A stretch of DNA of 64,000 nucleotides, from contig JAZRLP010000024.1 in the NCBI GenBank assembly GCA_045646905.1, positions 1-64,000 of the forward strand, written 5' to 3'. Position 1 is the stretch's first letter; every line of letters starts with the position of its first letter. The notes below the pieces were generated by a model, which made no database searches, had not been told where the DNA came from, and saw only the letters and a list, made by a program, of their open reading frames with translations. The stretch comes from RGIG4079 sp045646905. GTDB taxonomy: Bacteria; Bacteroidota; Bacteroidia; Bacteroidales; Muribaculaceae. Made by a program: the position numbers and the translations under genes. Shown here one piece after another: positions 34,872-43,571 of this stretch.

Positions 34872-35549
34872 TTATTTAGTATTTGAATTTTTGATGATAT
34901 CAACTATCTGACCATCGCGCATCTTTATTATTCGGTCACAATCGGCCGCGAGCGATTCGTCGTGAGTGACTATGACAAATGTTTGATTCATATCGCGACG
35001 CAAGTCGAAGAATAACTTGTGTAATTCTTGGCGATTTTTTGAATCAAGACTGCCCGAAGGTTCATCGGCAAGCACCACTTTGGGCTTATTAATGAGAGCG
35101 CGAGCCACAGCAGCGCGTTGGCGTTCACCTCCCGATAATTGGGAAGGGCGATGTGTTTCGCGATCTTTAAGTCCAAGGTAATTTATCAATTCTCTTGCGC
35201 GTTCATAAGCATTAGTGCGACTGATACCTCCTATCAAGGCGGGCATAGCCACATTTTCAAGTAATGAGAACTCGGGCAAAAGTTGATGAAATTGAAATAC
35301 AAAACCTATGTTTTCGTTGCGAAAGTGTGCAAGATGCGACTCTTTGAGCGCGAAAATATCGGTGCCATCATATTTTACTTGCCCCGAGTTGGGACGATCG
35401 AGCGAACCGATAATTTGCAACAATGTAGTTTTGCCGGCACCACTTGGTCCCACAATTGACACTACTTCACCAGGTAGAATGTCAAGGCTTATCCCTTTCA
35501 ATACCTGCAATGAGTCGTAACTTTTTTCGATGTTGCGTATTTCAATCAT
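34872..35549 (-). CDS. lolD: LolD-like ABC transporter ATPase
   Basis: A 225-residue ATPase of the LolD/MacB group with Walker A GPSGAGKTT, Q loop VFQFHQLLPEFS, signature LSGGERQR, Walker B VVLADEPSGSLD and switch His VTHD. With a LolCE-type permease such proteins extract lipoproteins from the inner membrane; the permease is not in this window, so LolD is the most likely but not proven identity. It is first in the operon that contains a lipoprotein gene next. Confidence 0.85.
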   Translation of the reverse strand: MIEIRNIEKSYDSLQVLKGISLDILPGEVVSIVGPSGAGKTTLLQIIGSLDRPNSGQVKYDGTDIFALKESHLAHFRNENIGFVFQFHQLLPEFSLLENVAMPALIGGISRTNAYERARELINYLGLKDRETHRPSQLSGGERQRAAVARALINKPKVVLADEPSGSLDSKNRQELHKLFFDLRRDMNQTFVIVTHDESLAADCDRIIKMRDGQIVDIIKNSNTK

Positions 35550-35571
35550 TGATAGTTGTAGATATGAAATG

Positions 35572-35603
35572 CGAAGATACGCATTTTATCCCATTATGTC
35601 AAA
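35572..35603 (-). promoter_or_regulatory. Promoter of the lolD operon
   Basis: On the minus strand TTTG (35600-35603), a 20-base spacer and TATCTTCG (35572-35579), which differs from the consensus at one position; 22 bases before the lolD start. Confidence 0.6.
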
Positions 35604-35709
35604 TAAATTGTGAATTTATGAGGTAAAGTTTAGGGATAGAGGCATTAAGGTCGTTAAAGTCATTAAGGACTCTACCGGCTTAGAGGAAAACACGATTGAT
35701 GGTTGTGGA

Positions 35710-36183
35710 CTATTTCTTGATTTGTTTAGCGATATATTCCACCATTTCGGGGGCGTTTTGACAACCAAGCATATATTTGTGTCCATTGGAAAGTTCAACG
35801 AGGAAGCAGTCAGATGCTTTTCCGTAGTAGGCGAAGTATTTGCCAAGGTCTCGTTCTTTAAACCATCCCCAATAGCCCAAAAATCCTCCACTGCCACAAA
35901 CGCGTATTGCTCCCATTGTTGGTGGACATAGTTTAACCGAAACGACATCGGCCATAGGGATTGCTTTTATCTTTAGACTGCGATTGATATAAATAGCATT
36001 TTCATCAGCACCTATGCTCATGGGCATGTAACAAAGGCTAATGATGAGCATAATTACCACGAATATACCCCAACCGATTTGCCACCATATTTCGGGGATT
36101 ATGAAAGTACAACCAATAAGCAATACCAAACATGCAATGGTTGATATAAATGAAAAAGTGCTTAATTTAACTTGTTGTTTCAT
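35710..36183 (-). CDS. PH-domain membrane protein
   Basis: From the chosen start at 36183 (MKQQVKLSTFSF) the 157 residues hold two membrane segments (about 10-30 and 36-55) followed by a bacterial PH-like domain (MSIGADENAIYINRSLKIKAIPMADVVSVKLC ... FLVELSNGHKYMLGCQNAPEMVEYI). The longer reading from 36249 would overlap the upstream gene and is rejected. The start is 14 bases after the upstream stop, so the two genes are co-transcribed. Function unknown. Confidence 0.75.
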   Translation of the reverse strand: MKQQVKLSTFSFISTIACLVLLIGCTFIIPEIWWQIGWGIFVVIMLIISLCYMPMSIGADENAIYINRSLKIKAIPMADVVSVKLCPPTMGAIRVCGSGGFLGYWGWFKERDLGKYFAYYGKASDCFLVELSNGHKYMLGCQNAPEMVEYIAKQIKK

Positions 36184-36196
36184 AGATGGATATGTT

Positions 36197-36595
36197 TTAA
36201 TTTGTAGAATCGGGCTTATATTCAACATCGCCATGAAGGAGTAATTCAAGAGTGTCGTTGGGTGCGTTAGTCGTGTCGCAAATGTTGGTGGTATCAGCTA
36301 TGTTAGGGACACTTCCCACTACATTGCGTTTTAATTTGTCGTTAATCGAACAGCTTGAACATGAAGCCATAAATAGTCCCGCGGAAATACCAGCGAGGGC
36401 AATGGCTTTTCCTGCAGCGTGACGAGCCGATAGCTGTTGTTCGAGATATTGCACTTCGGCTTCGCATTTAGGGCATGTGCCGAGGCAGTCACCTTGAAAC
36501 CGGCACTCAGATGTGATATATTCAATATCATTTGCATCGGCAATTTGTCGGCGTATCTCTTTTAGGATACGGCATGTTTCTTTTCCTCGCTTCAT
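36197..36595 (-). CDS. Cys-motif protein with hydrophobic tail segment
   Basis: A 132-residue protein. Residues 1-60 show a conserved Bacteroidota module (KETCRILKEIRRQIADAN ... ECRFQGDCLGTCPKCEAEVQYLEQQL): four closely spaced cysteines (CRFQGDCLGTCPKC) that could bind a metal. A short hydrophobic helix follows at about 61-82 (GKAIALAGISAGLFMASC), ending in a Cys-rich patch, then an acidic Asp/Asn/Thr-rich tail. Function not known. A TATATTTG box lies at 36622-36629. It precedes the PH-domain gene in a two-gene unit. Confidence 0.65.
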   Translation of the reverse strand: MKRGKETCRILKEIRRQIADANDIEYITSECRFQGDCLGTCPKCEAEVQYLEQQLSARHAAGKAIALAGISAGLFMASCSSCSINDKLKRNVVGSVPNIADTTNICDTTNAPNDTLELLLHGDVEYKPDSTN

Positions 36596-36621
36596 GTTGT
36601 TTGTTTTTGGCGTTATAAATG

Positions 36622-36629
36622 CAAATATA
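36622..36629 (-). promoter_or_regulatory. -7 box of the Cys-motif/PH-domain pair
   Basis: TATATTTG on the minus strand between the end of the radical-SAM gene and the start at 36595, with GTTG (36650-36653) at a 20-base distance as a weak -33. Confidence 0.5.
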
Positions 36630-36641
36630 TTGAATTATGTT

Positions 36642-37277
36642 TTAATAGTCAACAGTTTTTGCATTTTTTGTGGAATAAGTGAATGTGTCGAATTGCTTAA
36701 AGCCCATTGCTTTGAGTTGGGCTTTGCTTTTATCTTGGTGGGCTGTGGTGTTGAATTGAGGAATAAGAGGGATACGAATTATGGCGTCATCTTGACGATT
36801 ATTGTCGATTAGTTGTTGTAAGTTGGTAATCACATTTTTGTTGTCGCGACCGGTGTAGCGTTGATAAATGTCGGGGTTCATGTCCTTAATGTCGACAATA
36901 AAACGGTCGATAATGGGGATTAGTGAGGCAAATTGTTGGGGAGCAACATTGAGCGATGTCTCGAGCGTGAGTAGCCACTCTTTGCCACAAAGGTTGCGAA
37001 ACTGAGTGATGATATCGGCTTGCAAGCATGGCTCACCTCCGCCAAATGTTACACCGCCTCCTGTGGCAATGAAATAGAGTGCATCTATCTTTGTTGCTTC
37101 ATAGAGTGATGTGGCATTGTGAGAGGGGAATCGTTCAGGCTTCACGAGCGATTGAGGATTGAGACAGTATTTGCAACGCAATGGGCAACCATGGAATGCC
37201 ACCAGAGTAGTGACACCCTCACCGTCGGTCGTCAACCGATGGCGGCAAATCCCGATTATGGATGCATTATTAGTCAT
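36642..37277 (-). CDS. Radical-SAM activase, PflA-like
   Basis: A 211-residue radical-SAM protein with the cluster motif CPLRCKYC (C-x3-C-x2-C) within DGEGVTTLVAFHGCPLRC, then GGGVTFGGGEPCLQ, a TLETSLN strand and DIKDMNPDIYQRYTGRDN, all as in glycyl-radical-enzyme activases. It lacks the extra ferredoxin-like cluster domain some activases carry. No glycyl-radical enzyme is found nearby. Its start is 8 bases past the stop of the five-repeat secreted protein gene, suggesting one transcript; the functional link is unclear. Confidence 0.85.
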   Translation of the reverse strand: MTNNASIIGICRHRLTTDGEGVTTLVAFHGCPLRCKYCLNPQSLVKPERFPSHNATSLYEATKIDALYFIATGGGVTFGGGEPCLQADIITQFRNLCGKEWLLTLETSLNVAPQQFASLIPIIDRFIVDIKDMNPDIYQRYTGRDNKNVITNLQQLIDNNRQDDAIIRIPLIPQFNTTAHQDKSKAQLKAMGFKQFDTFTYSTKNAKTVDY

Positions 37278-37285
37278 AAAAGCCT

Positions 37286-39451
37286 TTAAATTTCATTTAG
37301 AGGCATGTTGTATAGGTTGTCGATGCCGTTAATTACATCATCAATTGTGATAGAAAGCCATTTGCCTTTATTGGAGCCTTCTTGGCGGAAAATGAACTTA
37401 AATCCTTCAATGCCAAAGTAGTATAGAGCCTCCCAAGTGTCAAGGTCTTCTTGGGTAGCGGTCATCTCTTTAAGAAGTTCATTTTTAAAGGTATTGATAT
37501 CGCCTATATCATTAAGGTCAACACTATTATCAAAAATAAAGGTAGATTCAATTAGACCATCTTTCATTGTGGTGTATAGATCAATCAATCCATTTTGGCC
37601 CACATATGGCCTTAGCGCCTTGTTAAACTCTAAAACTAATCCGTTGATGATTTCATCGGTGTTTAGATCGGAGAAATCATATTCGTCATTGTATTGATAT
37701 TCGTCATTAAAGTGGAGTATCTCATCAAAATCAACAATGAGAGAAACCGATTTATGGGTTGTGGCATCGGTGTAGATGAATTTATATCCTTTTACTTCAA
37801 GAATATATTTCAATGAGGTGACAATTTCTTCGTTATAATTGGGCTTGATTTCTTTGATATAATTAATTTTGCTTTGATTGATAAATTCATCGGTATATCC
37901 TTCAATACTATTAACATTGCATATTATATTGATGTAATTGTTGGCAATATAGGTGTGTGTGTTTATGACACCATTGCTTCCTATCCATGAATTAGTAATT
38001 TCGTCTAAATCTTGCATAAAAGATGAAGTGTAGGCTTGTTTCTCTTCTTCCGAAAGTGATGCGAGATATTCTTCAAGCGATTGTTCGAGGGCTTGCGTAG
38101 AGGCATATTTTGCGCTAAACAACTCTTCTAAATCAATGGGGACAGAGAAAGAGATGTAGTCATAGGCGTTGGATATTGTCATATAAAACCCTTTTACCCC
38201 TTCGGCATATAATAATTTGTATTGTTCAATGCGTTCATCTGACGAAATGGTGCTTGCAATAAAATGTTCTTTGTAGGAGTTTGGGGCATAATTGCCGGCG
38301 TTGTCATTCACGCCGTCAACAATAATAGTTATTGCAATATAAGGGTCAAGTAGCTCTACCTTAATATCAAGGATACCACCTGTGCCTATAGATGATTGAT
38401 AGTGTTTTTTATATTGTTCTATGGTCTCAAGCACATAACTATTTTGTGATAGGGAGTAATTATTTTCGGCTGACCCTAATTGAGCTTCATTTTCTATAAC
38501 TTCTGACAGATCCTTAACCTCTTTATTCTCGTCGAATCGAGTATCATCAACAATCTCAACGCAAGTGATGCTATCGGCTGCGATAGTGTCATATGCCTCA
38601 AACACCTCCTCTTCAACTACATCTTGTGACCCTAATTGAGCATCGTCATAAAAATGGAGAAAGTCGTCAACGGTGATTGTGGCTTTAGCTGTCGCTCCAA
38701 GTTGGTTGGAATATTCGAGTATTAACCCATCAAAGCCAAATGCTTTAAGTTGGTTGGCGTAACCATGTATTAAAACACGAGAGCCTATTGAACCTATGTA
38801 TGATTGTTTTATTCTTTCGGGGGTGAGAAATTTAATTGTTTCGTCATCAAAAGTGGTTAATATACTTGTTTTTACACAATTCCCTTCTTTAGTGGCTTTT
38901 GCACTAATTACATTAACACCATCTATTTGTTTTTGAAGGAGGTTGTTGTGAAAAAATATGCAGTAGTTCGACATTTGTTCTTTGTCAATGCCGAGTTCTT
39001 CCACCGACTTAGTCATCATATCATCGATGTCATCGGGTGTGAATATGTGCGAAACGGCATGCCCTTGAGAGTCTTTATATGTCATCTGCCATTTGCTATT
39101 GGCTTGGCGTAAAAGAGATGAGAGGTTAGAATAATATTCTCTTTGATTGTGTGTGTTTACTAGGGTGTGAAATTGTAATGTAAGCATATCTGAAGTGAGA
39201 TATCGGATATCACTTTGTGGGGTGTTTACGAGGATGTCCATTTTTAATGTCTCGCAATCATAACTTATATTTTCATATTGAATTCCACCAAAGTCAACAC
39301 CTTGGAGGTCAGACAATTCTTTGACGATGTCGTAAAGTTTTAGCTGTGCTTCATAGCGAGTTGACTGATTTGTTTGTGCGTGAATGGATGGTTGCGAAAT
39401 TAATAACGCAAACAAAATAGTAATGATTGATTTAAAAAGGTTTGATTTCAT
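37286..39451 (-). CDS. Secreted protein with five degenerate ~110-residue repeats
   Basis: No known family is recognised. The 721-residue protein has a signal peptide ending near IHAQ. I see five weak tandem repeats, starting at about residues 34, 152, 345, 465 and 600. Each has a helix, a G-x-G-G/N-(V/I/L) turn, a beta-strand ending in (I/V)xxxV, a helix, then (F/Y)G(I/V)KGF-like text and a final SV-(I/V)-x-(V/I)DDF/DEI strand. Repeats 3-5 are the clearest (IGTGGILDI, IGSNGVINT, VGQNGLIDL). An acidic linker at 270-330 separates repeats 2 and 3. A TACATTTG box is at 39493-39500. It probably acts in the periplasm; role unknown. Confidence 0.75.
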   Translation of the reverse strand: MKSNLFKSIITILFALLISQPSIHAQTNQSTRYEAQLKLYDIVKELSDLQGVDFGGIQYENISYDCETLKMDILVNTPQSDIRYLTSDMLTLQFHTLVNTHNQREYYSNLSSLLRQANSKWQMTYKDSQGHAVSHIFTPDDIDDMMTKSVEELGIDKEQMSNYCIFFHNNLLQKQIDGVNVISAKATKEGNCVKTSILTTFDDETIKFLTPERIKQSYIGSIGSRVLIHGYANQLKAFGFDGLILEYSNQLGATAKATITVDDFLHFYDDAQLGSQDVVEEEVFEAYDTIAADSITCVEIVDDTRFDENKEVKDLSEVIENEAQLGSAENNYSLSQNSYVLETIEQYKKHYQSSIGTGGILDIKVELLDPYIAITIIVDGVNDNAGNYAPNSYKEHFIASTISSDERIEQYKLLYAEGVKGFYMTISNAYDYISFSVPIDLEELFSAKYASTQALEQSLEEYLASLSEEEKQAYTSSFMQDLDEITNSWIGSNGVINTHTYIANNYINIICNVNSIEGYTDEFINQSKINYIKEIKPNYNEEIVTSLKYILEVKGYKFIYTDATTHKSVSLIVDFDEILHFNDEYQYNDEYDFSDLNTDEIINGLVLEFNKALRPYVGQNGLIDLYTTMKDGLIESTFIFDNSVDLNDIGDINTFKNELLKEMTATQEDLDTWEALYYFGIEGFKFIFRQEGSNKGKWLSITIDDVINGIDNLYNMPLNEI

Positions 39452-39492
39452 AGAGAATGTGAAATTTAGGTGTAACGAATGTTTATTTACTA

Positions 39493-39500
39493 CAAATGTA
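39493..39500 (-). promoter_or_regulatory. -7 box of the five-repeat protein gene
   Basis: TACATTTG on the minus strand, 41 bases before the start at 39451, lying in the palindrome CTACAAATGTAG. Confidence 0.5.
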
Positions 39501-39537
39501 GTGATAAATAATTAGAAATGTGCAAGTTTATGTAAAA

Positions 39538-39573
39538 AATAAAAAAAGCGAATAGGGAGAGCCTATTCGCTTT
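39538..39573 (-). terminator. Terminator of yebC
   Basis: AAAGCGAATAGG (39545-39556) pairs with CCTATTCGCTTT (39562-39573); the minus strand continues into a T run. It lies 23 bases past the yebC stop. Confidence 0.8.
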
Positions 39574-39595
39574 GTGATATGATAGAAGTGATTGA

Positions 39596-40318
39596 TTAGT
39601 CTTCTTTCATGTTGTGGAACACATTTTGAACATCGTCGTCGTCTTCGAATTTTTCGAGTAGTTTTTCGAGTTGAACGCGTTGCTCTTCGTTAACTTCTTT
39701 GAGGTCGTTAGGGATGCGTACGAACTCTGAACTCTTGATTTCAAATCCGTTTTCTTCGAGATATTTTTGGATTTCAGAGTTGCATTCAAATGGAGCAGAA
39801 AGTACGATTACATTTTCTTCTTCGTCGAAGTCGATTTCATCAACACCAAAGTCGATGAGCTCGAGTTCAAGCTCTTCAAGGTCAACACCTTCTTTGGCGA
39901 TAACATGGAATGTACATTTGTGTTCGAAAAGGAATGTCAAACTGCCTGAAGTACCAAGGCTACCACCAAATTTATTGAAATAAGAGCGAACATTAGCAAC
40001 AGTACGAGTATTGTTGTCGGTTGCAGCTTCAACAACGATAGCGATACCGAAAGGACCATATCCTTCGTAGATGATTTCTTTGTAGTCACCAGTATCTTTA
40101 TCGGTTGCTTTTTTGATAGCGCGTTCAACGGTATCTTTTGGCATGTTTGCAGCTTTAGCATTTTGCATCAAAGCGCGCAAACGAGGGTTGGTATCTGGGT
40201 CGGGACCACCTGCTTTAGCAGCGATGGTGATTTCTTTACCGATACGAGTGAATGTGCGAGACATATTGCCCCAGCGTTTGAGTTTTCTTGCTTTGCGATA
40301 TTCAAAGGCTCTTCCCAT
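39596..40318 (-). CDS. YebC/PmpR/TACO1 family protein
   Basis: A 240-residue cytoplasmic protein with the family start MGRAFEYRKARKLKRWGNMSRTFTRIGKEI, the AKAANMPKDTVERAIKKA motif, YEGYGPFGIAIVVEAATDN and the acidic C-terminal region. YebC proteins have been described as transcriptional regulators and, more recently for some members, as factors helping ribosomes at proline-rich stretches. The gene follows pheT by 42 bases, so the two probably share a transcript that ends at the terminator at 39545. Confidence 0.93.
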   Translation of the reverse strand: MGRAFEYRKARKLKRWGNMSRTFTRIGKEITIAAKAGGPDPDTNPRLRALMQNAKAANMPKDTVERAIKKATDKDTGDYKEIIYEGYGPFGIAIVVEAATDNNTRTVANVRSYFNKFGGSLGTSGSLTFLFEHKCTFHVIAKEGVDLEELELELIDFGVDEIDFDEEENVIVLSAPFECNSEIQKYLEENGFEIKSSEFVRIPNDLKEVNEEQRVQLEKLLEKFEDDDDVQNVFHNMKED

Positions 40319-40360
40319 TGTGGTTTATTGTTTTATATTGTTAATTTTTAATTTGTTTAA

Positions 40361-42826
40361 TTATCGGAGTGATGCGCCAAGTCGTTTTTCGAGGTTGGTG
40401 ATGATTTTGTTCATCACAGCTTCGATTTGCTTGTCTTGGAGAGTTTTTTCGTCGTCTTGGATAGTCATTGCAATCGCATATGATTTCTTGCCTTCGGGGA
40501 GGTTTTTACCTTCATATACATCAAAGAGTGTTACATCTTTGAGTAATTTGCGTTCGCTTTCTCTCACTACGGCTTCAATTTGTGCCATTGTAACGGCCTT
40601 GTCGATGAGGAGTGCAAGGTCGCGTTTCACAGGTTGAGTTTTGGGTAGTGGAGCAAATGTAACTTTCTTCTTAACGGCGAGTTTTACGATTGCATTCCAG
40701 TCGAGTTCGGCAAAGAGTACCTCTTGCTTGATGTCGGCTTTCTTGAGGATTGCTTTAGCGACGATGCCCATTGTGCCGAGTTGCTTGCCGGCACGAGTAG
40801 CGATATTGATTGATGCGCTATATATCTCGTCATTACCTTCAGTGAGGGCTATCTCGCGAGTAGAGATGCCGAGACGAGCGAAGATGTTGGCTACAATCGC
40901 CTTAAGGTCATAAATAGTTGCTGCTTCTTCGCTGCGAGCCCAGTTGCCTTGGCGAATGTTGCCAGTGAGCCACAAAGCGAGTTTTTCACTTTCGCTATAT
41001 GGTGCAAGTGGAGTTTCGGCAGTTGATTCTGCTTCAGGGTTGAAGTGATATACATTGCCAAATTCATACATCATCAAGTCGCTTGAACGGCGGTTGATGT
41101 TGTGTGAGAGTGATTCAAGACCACCAAAGAGCAATGTTTGACGCATTACATTGAGGTCGTTGCTCAATGGATTAAGCAACTTCACGCAGTTGGCAACAGG
41201 GTATTGAGAGAGTCCTTCGTAGTAGCTTTCGGCCGAAAGAGAGTTGTTGAGGATTTCGTTGAATCCTACAGCAGTCAATTGGTTGCTAATGAGTTCACGA
41301 AGGTCGTTAGCACTGTCGGTAAATGTTTTGTAAGAGAGTGTTGCGTGGAGAGTGTTATCAAACTCAATGTTGTTGTAACCATAGATGCGCAACACATCTT
41401 CAACTACATCGCAAGGGCGTTGCACATCAACGCGATAGGTGGGCACTTCAAGGTCGATTTCGCCGTCGCGACGGTCTTTAATCTCGATTTCGAGTGAACG
41501 GAGTATATTATCAACAGTCTCGGCGGGGATTTCTTTGCCAATGAGATTGTTGAGGTATTCATAAGAGAGTGTAACAGGGAATGGCTTGATTTCGTTGGGG
41601 TAGATGTCAACGATTTCGCCACAAATTTCGCCACCTGCAATTTCTTTTACCATCAAAGCTGCAAGTTTCAACACATAGATGGTGTTGCTTGGGTCAACGC
41701 CACGCTCAAAACGGAATGAAGAGTCGGTGTTGAGCCCGTGACGACGAGCAGTTTTGCGCACTGTTGTGGGATTGAAGTAAGCACTTTCAAGGAATATTGA
41801 TGTAGTACCTTCGGTAACGCCCGAGTCAAGACCACCAAATACGCCAGCCATACACATAGGCTCTTCGGCATTGCATATCATCAAGTCGGCGCTATTGAGT
41901 TTGCGTTCAACTTCGTCGAGAGTGGTGAAAGGAGTACCTTCGGCGCAGTTGCGAACAACGATTTTATCACCTTTTACCTTGTCGAGGTCAAAGCAGTGGA
42001 GAGGTTGTCCCATTGCGTGGAGAAGATAGTTGGTGATGTCAACAATGCTGTTGATGGGGCGTTGTCCAATCGCTGTCAAACGATCTTTAAGCCATTGAGG
42101 GCTTTCAGTAACCTTAACATTGCGTATTGTAAGCCCAGCATAGCGGGGACATGCTTCGGCATTTTCAACGGCTACTTCAATTGCGCCATCTTGGCGGTCG
42201 ATGCTAAATGCGTCAACCGATGGGCGTTGAGGAGTGGCTTCGCCTTTGTTTTGAGATAACCATGCACAAAGGTCGCGTGCTACGCCATAGTGTGAAGCAG
42301 CGTCGATGCGGTTGGGAGTTAGGTCAACCTCAAGTACATAGTCGCTTGTGAGGTTGTAGTATTCGGCAGCAGGAGTGCCTGGTTTTACATCGTCGTTCAA
42401 TACGATAATACCATCGTGAGAATGTCCGATGCCTATTTCGTCCTCGGCGCAAATCATACCAAATGATTCCACACCGCGAATTTTAGACTTTTTAATTTGG
42501 AATTCTTGGTCGCCATCATAGAGAGTTGTTCCCACAGTTGCCACTACAACAGTTTGTCCGGCAGCAACATTAGGTGCACCACACACGATTTGGGTGGGTT
42601 CACCATTGCCGAGGTCGCAAGTAGTGATGTGTAGGTGGTCGCTATTGGGGTGTTCTTCGCATGTTAATACTTTCCCAATTACGATGCCACGCAAGCCACC
42701 GCGAATTGATTCAACTTCTTCAATACCACCGGTTTCGAGGCCGATAGATGTGAGAGCGGCTCCAAGCTCCTCAGGGGTGAGGTTGAAGTCGGCATATTCT
42801 TTGAGCCAGTTATATGATATATTCAT
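40361..42826 (-). CDS. pheT: Phenylalanyl-tRNA synthetase beta subunit
   Basis: The large subunit of the heterotetrameric enzyme that charges tRNA-Phe. The 821-residue protein has the N-terminal opening MNISYNWLKEYADF, the tRNA-binding OB domain at about 40-150 (VIGKVLTCEEHPNSDHLHITTCD), the B3/B4 editing domain, the B5 domain and the C-terminal ferredoxin-like anticodon-binding domain (FAPLPKTQPVKRDLALLID). Length is normal. pheS is not in the window, so the subunits are encoded apart. A TAAATTTG box at 42850-42857 serves it. Confidence 0.97.
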   Translation of the reverse strand: MNISYNWLKEYADFNLTPEELGAALTSIGLETGGIEEVESIRGGLRGIVIGKVLTCEEHPNSDHLHITTCDLGNGEPTQIVCGAPNVAAGQTVVVATVGTTLYDGDQEFQIKKSKIRGVESFGMICAEDEIGIGHSHDGIIVLNDDVKPGTPAAEYYNLTSDYVLEVDLTPNRIDAASHYGVARDLCAWLSQNKGEATPQRPSVDAFSIDRQDGAIEVAVENAEACPRYAGLTIRNVKVTESPQWLKDRLTAIGQRPINSIVDITNYLLHAMGQPLHCFDLDKVKGDKIVVRNCAEGTPFTTLDEVERKLNSADLMICNAEEPMCMAGVFGGLDSGVTEGTTSIFLESAYFNPTTVRKTARRHGLNTDSSFRFERGVDPSNTIYVLKLAALMVKEIAGGEICGEIVDIYPNEIKPFPVTLSYEYLNNLIGKEIPAETVDNILRSLEIEIKDRRDGEIDLEVPTYRVDVQRPCDVVEDVLRIYGYNNIEFDNTLHATLSYKTFTDSANDLRELISNQLTAVGFNEILNNSLSAESYYEGLSQYPVANCVKLLNPLSNDLNVMRQTLLFGGLESLSHNINRRSSDLMMYEFGNVYHFNPEAESTAETPLAPYSESEKLALWLTGNIRQGNWARSEEAATIYDLKAIVANIFARLGISTREIALTEGNDEIYSASINIATRAGKQLGTMGIVAKAILKKADIKQEVLFAELDWNAIVKLAVKKKVTFAPLPKTQPVKRDLALLIDKAVTMAQIEAVVRESERKLLKDVTLFDVYEGKNLPEGKKSYAIAMTIQDDEKTLQDKQIEAVMNKIITNLEKRLGASLR

Positions 42827-42849
42827 AATTAAGATTTGTAATAATTACG

Positions 42850-42857
42850 CAAATTTA
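42850..42857 (-). promoter_or_regulatory. -7 box of pheT
   Basis: TAAATTTG on the minus strand, 23 bases before the pheT start. Confidence 0.5.
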
Positions 42858-42904
42858 CAAAGAATTTTTCAGTTATAGGTTAATAATCAGCAATAAAAAT
42901 ACCA

Positions 42905-42935
42905 AAAGCATCTACCTTTGTGAGATAGATGCTTT
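42905..42935 (-). terminator. Terminator after the downstream tRNA-Glu
   Basis: AAAGCATCTA (42905-42914) pairs with TAGATGCTTT (42926-42935), 4 bases past the tRNA on the minus strand, before an AT-rich stretch. Confidence 0.7.
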
Positions 42936-42939
42936 GAGG

Positions 42940-43011
42940 TAGCCCATAGGAGAATCGAACTCCTCTTTCAAGAATGAAAATCTTGCGTCCTAACCGATAG
43001 ACGAATGGGCC
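42940..43011 (-). tRNA. tRNA-Glu (TTC anticodon), copy 1
   Basis: On the minus strand: acceptor GGCCCAT/ATGGGCT, D arm GTCT...GGAC, anticodon stem CAAGA/TCTTG with loop TTTTCAT (anticodon TTC), T arm AGGAG-TTCGATT-CTCCT, discriminator A; 72 nt. Identical to the copy at 43337. Confidence 0.95.
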
Positions 43012-43034
43012 AACAAATATCAGGCTGCTAAAAA

Positions 43035-43292
43035 TTAAGCAGAGATTTTGCTGATGTGGTGAGCGAGTTTGCTCTTGAGGTTAGCAGCTTTGTTTTTAGA
43101 GATAGTCTTTTTAGAAGCAAGACGATCGAGCATAGCGCTAACTTTTTTATAAGCTTCTTGAGCTTCAGCGAGGTCGGTCATAGCACGAAGGCGACGAACG
43201 GCGTTACGAGCAGTTTTAGCATAGTAACGATTGCGAGCGTTACGAACCTTAGTTTGACGAATTCTCTTTTCAGATGATTTATGATTTGCCAT
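43035..43292 (-). CDS. rpsT: 30S ribosomal protein S20
   Basis: A primary 16S rRNA-binding protein of 85 residues, basic and helical, opening with MANHKSSEKRIRQTKVRNARNR, with the typical AMLDRLASKKTISKNKAANLKSKL end. The gene lies between two identical tRNA-Glu genes on the same strand, and one promoter at 43436 probably drives all three. Confidence 0.96.
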   Translation of the reverse strand: MANHKSSEKRIRQTKVRNARNRYYAKTARNAVRRLRAMTDLAEAQEAYKKVSAMLDRLASKKTISKNKAANLKSKLAHHISKISA

Positions 43293-43336
43293 TATAAATA
43301 AATCTTTAAATCTTTAAGTTATTGTTTATTAAATTG

Positions 43337-43408
43337 TAGCCCATAGGAGAATCGAACTCCTCTTTCAAGAATGAAAATCTTGCGTCCTAACCGATAGACG
43401 AATGGGCC
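43337..43408 (-). tRNA. tRNA-Glu (TTC anticodon), copy 2
   Basis: Same 72-nt sequence as the copy at 42940, with the same cloverleaf and anticodon TTC. It is the first gene after the promoter at 43436. Confidence 0.95.
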
Positions 43409-43435
43409 ATGAGGGTTTCCCCAAAATTGCGAGTG

Positions 43436-43467
43436 CAAATTTAGGGACAAATTTTTACATGTGCAAA
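43436..43467 (-). promoter_or_regulatory. Promoter of tRNA-Glu/rpsT/tRNA-Glu
   Basis: On the minus strand TTTG (43464-43467), a 20-base spacer and TAAATTTG (43436-43443), 28 bases before the tRNA: a full consensus promoter. Confidence 0.75.
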
Positions 43468-43571
43468 TATTTTGAAAGAAAAGCAGAAAAATAATTCATT
43501 TTTTTATGTTTTTGGCGGTAAAAAGGGGAAAATAGGTGCGTTTTTAGTATCTTTATCAAATATTTTGAGTT

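Noticed and set aside
36184..36249. Longer N-terminus of the PH-domain protein
   Set aside because: It would overlap the coding end of the upstream Cys-motif gene; the Met at 36183 gives a normal start 14 bases past that stop.
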